Part shown: positions 17,405 to 25,044 of the stretch, one piece after another
Layout of the letters: each line of letters starts with the position of its first letter
Position numbering within the stretch: position 1 is the first letter of the stretch
Assembly: GCA_029883265.1 (NCBI GenBank)
Contig: JAOUJM010000020.1
Span: 1 to 38,859 of the forward strand
Length of the DNA: 38,859 nt
Origin: Gammaproteobacteria bacterium
Lineage (GTDB): Bacteria > Pseudomonadota > Gammaproteobacteria > S012-40
Direction of reading: 5' to 3'
Translations under genes and position numbers: made by a program
The notes under the pieces: model-generated
Database searches by the model: none
Told to the model about the DNA's origin: nothing
The model's input: the letters and a program-made list of their open reading frames with translations, nothing else

Positions 17405-18544
17405 ATGGCTGAAAATGAACAAGGTCAGGAAAAAACCGAAGACCCCACCGGAAAACGATTAGGTGATGCGCGCCAAAAAGGACAAGTTCCACGCTCACGT
17501 GAAATGAATACTTTTTTCATGATGCTGTGTTCGGCAATCACTTTGATGTTGCTCGGCGCACAAATTGTTGATGATATTACCCGTCTGTGGCGAGACTTGT
17601 TCACCATCAATCGCAAAGAAATTTTTGATGTGCAATTTATGATTCGATCAATACAGTATGGAGTTGTCGAAGGCCTTAGTTCCGTTAGTATGTTCGCCAT
17701 CATTTTAATCGCTGTTGCAATATTTTCCTCAATTAGTATTGGTGGCTGGAATTTTTCTTTAAAAGCGATGGAGCCAAAGGCGAGCAAAATGGGGCCTCTA
17801 AAAGGTCTGCAGCGCATCGTTGGTCCCAAAGGTTTTGTTGAATTATTGAAAGCGATTGCCAAGGTTTCGCTTATAGGCATAACAGCCGTCGTGATGCTGA
17901 ATTTTATAGCTGAAGACGTGGTAAATCTCGGTCGGCAAGCACTTGAACCCGCGTTAGCCAATATGGCGTGGTATGTCATTATATTTTTTGCCGTACTCAG
18001 CTTGAGTTTAATTCTTGTGGCAATGATAGACGTACCTTTCCAACAGTGGGACCACAAACGTCAATTACGCATGAGTAAGGATGAAATCAAGCAAGAAAAC
18101 AAGCAACAAGAAGGTAGTCCCGAAACCAAACAACGGCTGCGTAGTACGCAAAGAGAAATGGCTATGCGCCGTATGATGGAAGAGGTGCCGAAAGCCGATG
18201 TGGTGATCACCAATCCTACGCATTTTGCTGTCGCATTAAAATACGACACAGAAAAAAATGGAGCACCGATTGTAGTGGCAAAAGGTGCGGATATTGTTGC
18301 TGGGAAAATCAGGCAATTGGCGCTGGACCACAACATTCCGATTTTGTCTTCTCCTGTGCTTGCGCGTGCAATATTTTTCAGTACCGAATTAAATGATGAA
18401 ATTCCTTCAGCCTTGTATATGGCGGTGGCAAAAATACTGGCATATATATATCAATTGAAAGCTCGGCCTGGCACGAAATTTACAAAGCCTATCAATATGC
18501 CAGATGTGGACGTGCCGGATGACTACCGTTATGACAATGAGTAA
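17405..18544 (+). CDS. flhB: Flagellar export switch protein FlhB
   Basis: FlhB switches export from rod/hook to filament substrates. The 379 residues begin with the canonical N-terminus (EKTEDPTGKRLGDARQKGQVPRS), followed by four transmembrane helices and a soluble C-terminal domain. The autocleavage site NPTH lies at 270-273 (VITNPTHFAVALKY), as in the family. The tail (about 355-379) contains a Pro/Asp-rich end. It is followed after 17 bases by flhA. A near sigma-54 motif inside its 3' end is listed among the rejected items. Confidence 0.97.
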   Translation: MAENEQGQEKTEDPTGKRLGDARQKGQVPRSREMNTFFMMLCSAITLMLLGAQIVDDITRLWRDLFTINRKEIFDVQFMIRSIQYGVVEGLSSVSMFAIILIAVAIFSSISIGGWNFSLKAMEPKASKMGPLKGLQRIVGPKGFVELLKAIAKVSLIGITAVVMLNFIAEDVVNLGRQALEPALANMAWYVIIFFAVLSLSLILVAMIDVPFQQWDHKRQLRMSKDEIKQENKQQEGSPETKQRLRSTQREMAMRRMMEEVPKADVVITNPTHFAVALKYDTEKNGAPIVVAKGADIVAGKIRQLALDHNIPILSSPVLARAIFFSTELNDEIPSALYMAVAKILAYIYQLKARPGTKFTKPINMPDVDVPDDYRYDNE

Positions 18545-18561
18545 TACAAAAGGAAATTAGC

Positions 18562-20685
18562 ATGGCGGAGCCATCACCATTTAGTCAATTTTTAACGGTT
18601 GCAGCCAATCTGTCGCGCAATGGATTAGGCGTGCCGCTACTCATACTAGCCTTATTAGGCATGATGATTTTGCCTTTACCTCCGTTTTTACTTGACCTAT
18701 TTTTCACCTTTAGTATTTCGCTTTCCTTGATTATGTTGTTAGCCAGTGTCTATATTGATCGGCCATTAGATTTGTCAGTTTTTCCAACCATGTTATTGGT
18801 CGCTACATTATTGAGATTGGCTTTGAATATTGCATCGACACGAATCGTACTGTTGGAAGGGCATACCGGTACCGGTTCAGCAGGAAGCGTGATCGAAGCG
18901 TTTGGCGAGTTTGTTATTGGTGGCAACTATGCAGTGGGTTTGGTGGTGTTCGCCATATTGGTCATTATCAACTTCGTGGTTGTCACCAAAGGTGCTGGGC
19001 GAATTTCAGAAGTAAGCGCGCGCTTCACATTAGACGCATTACCTGGCAAACAAATGGCGATTGATGCCGATTTAAATACCGGACTCATTACTCAAGAACA
19101 AGCACAAAAACGGCGTGAAGAAGTTATTCAAGAAGCCGATTTCTACGGATCCATGGATGGTGCTAGCAAGTTTGTACGCGGCGATGCGGTCGCTGGTATT
19201 CTAATTTTATTTATTAATATTATTGGCGGTTTGATTATAGGAATTTTGCAACATGAATTAAGTTTTGCAGAAGCGGCACGTAATTATACCTTGTTGACTA
19301 TCGGTGACGGCTTGGTGGCGCAAATACCTTCGCTATTGTTGTCAACAGCTGCTGCCATTATTGTGACTCGAGTGTCATCAGAAGAAAAAATGACACAACA
19401 AGTTTATAGGCAGGTTTTTGATCATCCACGTGCACTAACCGTCACTGCTGTGATCATGGGCACTATCGGAATTATCCCCGGCATGCCAAATATTGCCTTT
19501 CTTTCATTGGCAGCCGTTGTTGGCACCGCGGCATTTTATCTAAACCGACAACATCAAGCAGATGCGCTGGAGTCGTCAAAACCACCACCTGTTGAAGACG
19601 CATCAAAACCAAGAGAGCTGAGTTGGGATGATGTAGCGCCCGTGGATTTAATTGGTTTGGAGGTCGGTTATCGTTTAATTCCCATTGTTGATAAAAATCA
19701 AGGGGGACAACTCATGGGACGGATTAAAGGTGTGCGAAAAAAATTATCCCAGGACCTAGGATTTCTCATTCCTTCAGTGCATATTCGCGACAACTTGGAA
19801 CTCGGACCCAATGTTTATCGCATCACCTTACACGGCGTACCCATGGGTGAAGCGGAAATATTTCCGGATAAAGACATGGCCATCAATCCAGGCCAGGTGT
19901 TTGGAAACCTACAAGGCAAAAAAACTCAGGATCCCGCCTTTGGGCTAGAAGCCATGTGGATCGAAAAAACTCAACGGGATCATGCACAAACCTTGGGTTA
20001 TACCGTAGTCGATGCTAGCACGGTTGTTGCCACACACTTAAGTCAAATACTACAAAAACATGCGTATGAACTATTAGGTCGAGAAGAAGTGCAACAACTT
20101 ATGGATAAACTTAATGAATCTTCACCAAAATTGGTTGAAGATTTGATCCCCAATAGTTTAAGTTTGGGTGAAGTCTTGAAAGTGTTGCAAAGTTTATTGG
20201 CAGAAAACGTGGCTATTAAAGATATGCGCACTATTGCAGAAACCCTCGCAGATCAGGCCACGATCAGTAAGGACCCGTTAGTTTTAACTGCGGCTGTTCG
20301 TCAAGCATTGTCACGTTCAATTGTGCAATCCATTTATGGCTTAAGCGAGGAACTAACAGTGATCACGCTCGATCCTTCACTGGAACAGATATTGCTCCAG
20401 AGTGTGCAATCAGGTGGTGATGCTGGCCCTGGATTAGAACCCGGATTAGCTGAGCGAGTTTATCAGTCCTTATTGGATGCAGTGCAACGACAAGAAGCCA
20501 ATAACCAGCCTGCAGTGTTATTGGTTGCTCCAGGTTTACGGCAAATGATGGCGGATTTTGCCCGGCGTTCGATCGCAAATCTTCATGTCTTGGCGTTTAA
20601 TGAAATTCCAGACAATAAACAAATTAAAGTGGTTTCGAATATTGGCCAACAGCCCAGCGCTGCACCGGCCATGGCGCCCGCTTAA
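18562..20685 (+). CDS. flhA: Flagellar export-gate protein FlhA
   Basis: FlhA is the nonameric ring of the export gate; it couples proton motive force to export and binds chaperone-substrate complexes. The 707 residues match the family length. The N-terminal half holds about eight transmembrane helices with the FHIPEP-like loop region (LNIASTRIVLLEGHTG, FVVVTKGAGRISEVSARFTLDALPGKQMAIDADLN), and the C-terminal half is the soluble cytoplasmic domain, with linker Pro/Lys-rich at about 335-350. GGAAAT lies ahead of the ATG. Nothing is missing or unusual. Confidence 0.97.
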   Translation: MAEPSPFSQFLTVAANLSRNGLGVPLLILALLGMMILPLPPFLLDLFFTFSISLSLIMLLASVYIDRPLDLSVFPTMLLVATLLRLALNIASTRIVLLEGHTGTGSAGSVIEAFGEFVIGGNYAVGLVVFAILVIINFVVVTKGAGRISEVSARFTLDALPGKQMAIDADLNTGLITQEQAQKRREEVIQEADFYGSMDGASKFVRGDAVAGILILFINIIGGLIIGILQHELSFAEAARNYTLLTIGDGLVAQIPSLLLSTAAAIIVTRVSSEEKMTQQVYRQVFDHPRALTVTAVIMGTIGIIPGMPNIAFLSLAAVVGTAAFYLNRQHQADALESSKPPPVEDASKPRELSWDDVAPVDLIGLEVGYRLIPIVDKNQGGQLMGRIKGVRKKLSQDLGFLIPSVHIRDNLELGPNVYRITLHGVPMGEAEIFPDKDMAINPGQVFGNLQGKKTQDPAFGLEAMWIEKTQRDHAQTLGYTVVDASTVVATHLSQILQKHAYELLGREEVQQLMDKLNESSPKLVEDLIPNSLSLGEVLKVLQSLLAENVAIKDMRTIAETLADQATISKDPLVLTAAVRQALSRSIVQSIYGLSEELTVITLDPSLEQILLQSVQSGGDAGPGLEPGLAERVYQSLLDAVQRQEANNQPAVLLVAPGLRQMMADFARRSIANLHVLAFNEIPDNKQIKVVSNIGQQPSAAPAMAPA

Positions 20686-20750
20686 TACGATTGCCAATGC
20701 AATCACTAACAATGACTGACTGAGTCACTCGCAGTACGAAGGAGTATTGA

Positions 20751-22235
20751 ATGGATGTGCAGCGTTTTTTTGCCGCTGATATTAGCCAAGCTATCGCACA
20801 AGTTCGTGCTGCCTTAGGGCCTGACGCAGTCATTCTTTCTAATCGGCGCATGGATGATGGTGTGGAAATTCTAGCGACAAAAGATTATGACCCCTCCATG
20901 AAAGACGAAGTAGATGCTTTAGTTAATCAAACAGGCAAAGCGGTCGCAGTGACAGACAATACAACGTCTAACAAAAAACCAGATAAGAAAAAAGAAAAAA
21001 ATGCTTTACTTAGTGGTAGCGAGCCTTTTTGGAAAAAAATCATGCCCCATTTAGATACACAGACCCAAGCGCAAGTAAGCCAAGCCTTACCTAATCGTCG
21101 TCAGGCCGAGCCAGCAAAATCCAATTTGGATTGGATTAAAACTTTTAGTCAATCGCGAGAAAACCTAAATCAAGCAGCAACCTTAGATGATTTACCTGAT
21201 GTTGTTGAGCAACCGACAAAAGTACCGATAACGAATGAGAATAAAACAATAAGTTCTCAAACCCATCAGGCAAGTTTTGCTTCAAAGCACGAAGATTTAG
21301 CTTCTCTGCGTGGTGTTTGGGACGAATTGCATAATTTGCGGAGTTTGTTGGAGCAGCAATTATCATCTTTAGCTTGGGGAGATTTAGCCAAACGTTTTCC
21401 CCAACGAGCTAAAGTGATGCGTCATTTGCTGGAAATGGGATTAAGCGCCAAAGTCTGTCGCCAGGTTGTGAATGATATTCATGAGGACCAACAGTTCAGT
21501 AACACTTGGCGCAAAGCAGTGGCTAATTTTGCTAGCCGTATTCAAGTGTCGCCGCGTGATATTGTATTAGATGGTGGTGTCTTCGCATTTGTTGGTTCAA
21601 CAGGTAGTGGTAAAACCACGGCGCTGGCAAAATTGGCTGCGCGATATGCGCTGCATCATGGGCATGAAGATATCGCATTTATTACCACGGATAATTTCCG
21701 CGTGGGATCAACTGAACATTTGCGCACGTTTGGCCGTATTCTTAACATCCCCGTTTATCCGGTCAACAATGTAAATGAATTCAAGAAAACCTTAAAGTCG
21801 CTTTATGATAAACAACTCATTTTAATCGACACGCCCGGTATGACGGCAAATGATGCTCATTTAAGCGAACAGTTTAAATTGCTCATGGAAAGTTCGGCAT
21901 TGATTAAAACTTTATTGATGTTGCCTGCGACTTCGCAACACGCGGTTTTATGTGATTCGATTCAAGCTTACCGCAAAATAGTAGTCGATGGTGTCATCAT
22001 TACTAAAACCGATGAGGCCAGCAGCCTCGGTGCCGCATTGTCCGCCGTGGTTGAGAATTTACTTCCGATTAATTATGTTAGTGAAGGCCAACAAGTGCCT
22101 GAAGATATCCATCAACACAGTGCCGCTCATTTAATAAAACAAGCCGTGGCGAAAATGCAAAGTCTGGAACATCGCATCGAGGATGAAGTCGTAGAGATGG
22201 CCTTTGGTAGTGCGGTGACTGATGACGTATTTTAA
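20751..22235 (+). CDS. flhF: Polar flagellum placement GTPase FlhF
   Basis: FlhF is an SRP-family GTPase that directs flagellar assembly to the cell pole and works with FlhG. The 494 residues have three parts: an N-terminal B domain with a long, low-complexity linker (about 1-190), a helical N domain (about 190-270), and a G domain with P-loop GSTGSGKTT (282-290), FITTDNFRVGSTEHLRTFG, the G3 motif DTPGM, and TKTDEASSLG near the C-terminus. AAGGAG stands at good spacing before the ATG. The 65 bases upstream contain no gene. Its last 14 bases overlap flhG. Confidence 0.97.
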   Translation: MDVQRFFAADISQAIAQVRAALGPDAVILSNRRMDDGVEILATKDYDPSMKDEVDALVNQTGKAVAVTDNTTSNKKPDKKKEKNALLSGSEPFWKKIMPHLDTQTQAQVSQALPNRRQAEPAKSNLDWIKTFSQSRENLNQAATLDDLPDVVEQPTKVPITNENKTISSQTHQASFASKHEDLASLRGVWDELHNLRSLLEQQLSSLAWGDLAKRFPQRAKVMRHLLEMGLSAKVCRQVVNDIHEDQQFSNTWRKAVANFASRIQVSPRDIVLDGGVFAFVGSTGSGKTTALAKLAARYALHHGHEDIAFITTDNFRVGSTEHLRTFGRILNIPVYPVNNVNEFKKTLKSLYDKQLILIDTPGMTANDAHLSEQFKLLMESSALIKTLLMLPATSQHAVLCDSIQAYRKIVVDGVIITKTDEASSLGAALSAVVENLLPINYVSEGQQVPEDIHQHSAAHLIKQAVAKMQSLEHRIEDEVVEMAFGSAVTDDVF

Positions 22236-23124
22236 TCAGCGTCTGCAAACTCAAAGTCAATCACTCAGTATAGATCAATCACCACTACAATCGTCGTCGG
22301 CCGTGCGAACCATCGCCATTAGTAGCGGCAAAGGCGGTGTAGGCAAAACCAGTTTGGCCATAAATCTGGCCATTGCGATTGCTCAGCTTGGTCGTGAAGT
22401 TATGTTGCTTGATGCGGATTTAGGTTTGGCCAATATTGATGTCTTGCTCGGCTTAAAACCAAAATATAATTTAAATCATGTATTGCTCGGTGAGCAGAGT
22501 TTACAAAACATCGTAACCCCTGGACCACGCGGCATACAAGTAGTTCCAGGAGCTTCCGGGGTGCAACAAATGGCCGCTCTTACGATTCAACAACAGGCCT
22601 GGGTTATAAATTCATTTTCTAAGTTAAATCAAAGCCTTGATACATTAATTGTGGACACGGCCGCAGGAATTTCTGAGGCGAATCTGTGTTTCTGTCGCGC
22701 GGCACAGGAAGTGCTAATAGTGGTTTGCGATGAGCCAGCATCAATTACTGATGCTTACGCCACAATCAAATTGTTATCCCAAGATTATGGTGTACGGCGA
22801 TTTCGTGTAGTTGCCAATATGACCCATAGCGTACAGGAGGGGCGCGATTTGTTTAACAAATTATTTTCCGCGAGTAGTCGATTCCTAGACGTGATTCTAG
22901 ATTACCAAGGCTGTATTCCGTTCGATGAGACCTTAAAAAAAGCGATCAAAAAGCAAAAAGCTGTGGTGGAAAGTCACCCTAGAAGTCGGGTTGCATTAGC
23001 ATTTAAGAATCTGGCTAAGAAAGCCGATACATGGCCGATGGAAAGAAACGCTCAAGGGCACTTAGCGTTTTTCGTTGAACGGCTCATAAATGCAAGTCAA
23101 ACCACAATGGAGGCGGTGGAATGA
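22222..23124 (+). CDS. flhG: Flagellar number regulator FlhG (FleN), MinD-like ATPase
   Basis: FlhG limits flagella to one per pole by stimulating FlhF GTPase activity and restraining the master activator. The 300 residues carry a short N-terminal activator-like segment (NQRLQTQSQSLSIDQ), the deviant Walker A SSGKGGVGKTS, LLDADLGLANIDVLLG, DTAAGIS, and DEPASITDAYATIK, all typical of the MinD/ParA group. The ATG lies within the last 14 bases of flhF, and the last four bases overlap fliA, so the three products are probably coupled. Confidence 0.96.
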   Translation: MTYFNQRLQTQSQSLSIDQSPLQSSSAVRTIAISSGKGGVGKTSLAINLAIAIAQLGREVMLLDADLGLANIDVLLGLKPKYNLNHVLLGEQSLQNIVTPGPRGIQVVPGASGVQQMAALTIQQQAWVINSFSKLNQSLDTLIVDTAAGISEANLCFCRAAQEVLIVVCDEPASITDAYATIKLLSQDYGVRRFRVVANMTHSVQEGRDLFNKLFSASSRFLDVILDYQGCIPFDETLKKAIKKQKAVVESHPRSRVALAFKNLAKKADTWPMERNAQGHLAFFVERLINASQTTMEAVE

Positions 23125-23852
23125 ATGGAATCGCCACGTATGATGATAGTGTAAAAGATAAAAAGGACCAGGAGCTCGTGGTGCAGTATGCGCCGCTGGT
23201 CAAACGCATCGCCTATCACCTTATTAGTCGCTTACCCCCTAGTGTGCTACCCGATGATTTAATTCAAGCAGGCATGATTGGCTTGCTCGAGGCAGCGCGT
23301 AATTATGATTCAACTCAAGGCGCAAGCTTCGAAACTTATGCGGGTATCCGTATTCGTGGCGCAATGTTAGACGAAATTCGACGCAGTGACTGGGCGCCTC
23401 GCTCAGTGCATAAAAAAGCACGTATGGTTGCCGAAGCCGTGCGTTTTATCGAGAATCAGACTGGACGCGATGCGCGTGACCATGAAGTGGCTGATGCTTT
23501 GGGAATACCCTTGGATGAATACCACCAAATGTTAATGGTTGCCAGTGGTTACCGAGTAACGAGTTTTGAGGAAATTACTCCAGGTGATGAAGCGTTTGTC
23601 GATACTTTTCTTGAAGACAGTAGTAGTCCATTAGATGGCTTACAAAAAGAAGATTTTAAACGTTGTCTAGCGGAAGCAATTTCAAGCTTGCCTGAACGGG
23701 AGCGTTTGGTCATGGCTTTGTACTATGACGAAGAACTGAATTTAAGAGAAATTGGGGAAGTATTGGGTGTGAGTGAGTCACGTGTTTGCCAAATACACAG
23801 TCAAGCTGTGATTCGCTTACAAGCACGTATGGCTTACTGGCGGAAGCCTTAG
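23121..23852 (+). CDS. fliA: Flagellar sigma factor FliA (sigma-28)
   Basis: FliA directs late flagellar and chemotaxis genes. The 243 residues contain region 2 (APLVKRIAYHLISRLPPSVLP, DDLIQAGMIGLLEAARNYD, FETYAGIRIRGAMLDEIRRSDWAPRSV), region 3, and region 4 with the helix-turn-helix LREIGEVLGVSESRVCQIHSQAV. It overlaps flhG by four bases. Its presence makes the sigma-28-like elements found upstream of three other genes in this window testable. The anti-sigma factor FlgM is not in the window. Confidence 0.97.
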   Translation: MNGIATYDDSVKDKKDQELVVQYAPLVKRIAYHLISRLPPSVLPDDLIQAGMIGLLEAARNYDSTQGASFETYAGIRIRGAMLDEIRRSDWAPRSVHKKARMVAEAVRFIENQTGRDARDHEVADALGIPLDEYHQMLMVASGYRVTSFEEITPGDEAFVDTFLEDSSSPLDGLQKEDFKRCLAEAISSLPERERLVMALYYDEELNLREIGEVLGVSESRVCQIHSQAVIRLQARMAYWRKP

Positions 23853-23891
23853 TGAAGTAGCGTTGTTTAATAGGAAAGGTTGGAGGTCACC

Positions 23892-24284
23892 TTGGACAAG
23901 AATATGAAAATCCTCATCGTGGATGATTTTTCCACAATGCGTAGGATCATCAAAAATCTCCTCCGTGACCTAGGATTTAATAACACCGAGGAAGCGGATG
24001 ACGGACAAACAGCATTGCCAATGCTGAAGAAAAATAATTACGATTTTTTAGTCACGGATTGGAATATGCCGGGCATGACGGGAATCGATTTATTAAAGGC
24101 CGTGCGAGCGGATCCCGAGATTAATACTTTGCCCGTATTAATGGTAACAGCGGAGCAAAAGAAAGAACAAATCGTGGAAGCGGCGCAGGCCGGTGTTAAC
24201 GGTTATATTGTGAAGCCATTTACCGCAACAACTTTAAAGGAAAAGCTCGATAAAATATTTGAGCGAATAAATGGTGGTGGTTAG
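23892..24284 (+). CDS. cheY: Chemotaxis response regulator CheY
   Basis: CheY carries the chemotaxis signal from CheA to FliM. Residues seen: acidic pair in [11 protein letters not shown], phospho-acceptor Asp in [11 protein letters not shown], Thr in VLMVTAE, and Lys in YIVKPFTA. I choose the TTG at 23892 (130 residues, [12 protein letters not shown]) because a strong GGAGGT lies four bases before it; the internal ATG at 23904 would be 16 bases from that site. A more distal TTG at 23880 overlaps the Shine-Dalgarno sequence. Relatives in Vibrio also have a few residues ahead of MKILIVDD. Confidence 0.96.
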   Translation: MDKNMKILIVDDFSTMRRIIKNLLRDLGFNNTEEADDGQTALPMLKKNNYDFLVTDWNMPGMTGIDLLKAVRADPEINTLPVLMVTAEQKKEQIVEAAQAGVNGYIVKPFTATTLKEKLDKIFERINGGG

Positions 24285-24296
24285 GGGGGAGTTATC

Positions 24297-25034
24297 GTGC
24301 AAGACGAAACACCACAAAATGTGCTCGAAACTGCGCGCGCGTATGTGCAGGCGCTCGAACAAAACGAACAGGAAACGGCTGAAGAGAAACTATCTGAATT
24401 AGCTAGTTTACAAGAGTCAAAACTGTTTAATGAGTTGGGTAAGCTGACGCGTGAATTTCATGATGCTTTAAATAGCTTTCGCCATGATGAACGTTTTGCA
24501 GAATTGGCTGAAGACGAAATCCCTGACGCCAAGCAGCGCTTACACTATGTCATCGAACGCACCGATGATGCCGCTCATCGAACTTTAAATGCTGTTGAGC
24601 AAGCAATTCCCTTGTGTATTTCGTTAAAAGATAAATCTGACCATTTACACAAGACCTGGTTGAAGTTTACCAATCGTGAACTGACGCCTAAAGAGTTTCG
24701 AACGCTAAGCAAGGAACTCGACACATTTTTAGAAAGCGCTGTCAGTGAAACCAGTAATCTAAAAGGCAGCATGGATGAAGTTTTAATGGCGCAAGATTTT
24801 CAAGATATCACCGGACAAATCATTCGACGGGTGATTCAGTTGGTTGAAGAACTTGAAGGTGGTTTGGTTAACCTGGTGAAATTAGGCGGGGGAATTGTCG
24901 GTGGACGTAAGAAGAAAACCGATGAAGATAAAAAAGGTGAATTAGCCGGACCAGTGATACCAGGAATGGAAGACAGTAACATAGTAGCGACCCAGGATGA
25001 TGTGGATGACTTGCTTTCCAGCCTAGGGTTTTAA
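24297..25034 (+). CDS. cheZ: CheY phosphatase CheZ
   Basis: CheZ removes phosphate from CheY. The 245-residue, mostly helical protein shows the catalytic motif QDFQDITGQIIRRVIQL (about 161-177), whose central Gln reaches into the CheY active site, and the C-terminal CheY-tethering peptide VDDLLSSLGF joined by a flexible, charged linker. It starts with GTG after a GGGGGGAG stretch, 12 bases behind cheY, and is followed by cheA after ten bases. Confidence 0.96.
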   Translation: MQDETPQNVLETARAYVQALEQNEQETAEEKLSELASLQESKLFNELGKLTREFHDALNSFRHDERFAELAEDEIPDAKQRLHYVIERTDDAAHRTLNAVEQAIPLCISLKDKSDHLHKTWLKFTNRELTPKEFRTLSKELDTFLESAVSETSNLKGSMDEVLMAQDFQDITGQIIRRVIQLVEELEGGLVNLVKLGGGIVGGRKKKTDEDKKGELAGPVIPGMEDSNIVATQDDVDDLLSSLGF

Positions 25035-25044
25035 GGATGACGAA

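Noticed and set aside
17425-18057. 210-codon antisense frame across flhB
   Set aside because: Lies wholly within flhB, which has full family motifs; a shadow frame.
18466-18482. Near sigma-54 motif (TGGCAC, five bases, TTACA) inside the 3' end of flhB, before flhA
   Set aside because: The almost invariant GC at -12 is AC here, and the site lies in coding sequence.
20697-20745. Imperfect palindrome TGACTGAGTCA between flhA and flhF as a regulator site
   Set aside because: Short, imperfect, and no related copy upstream of other genes in the window.
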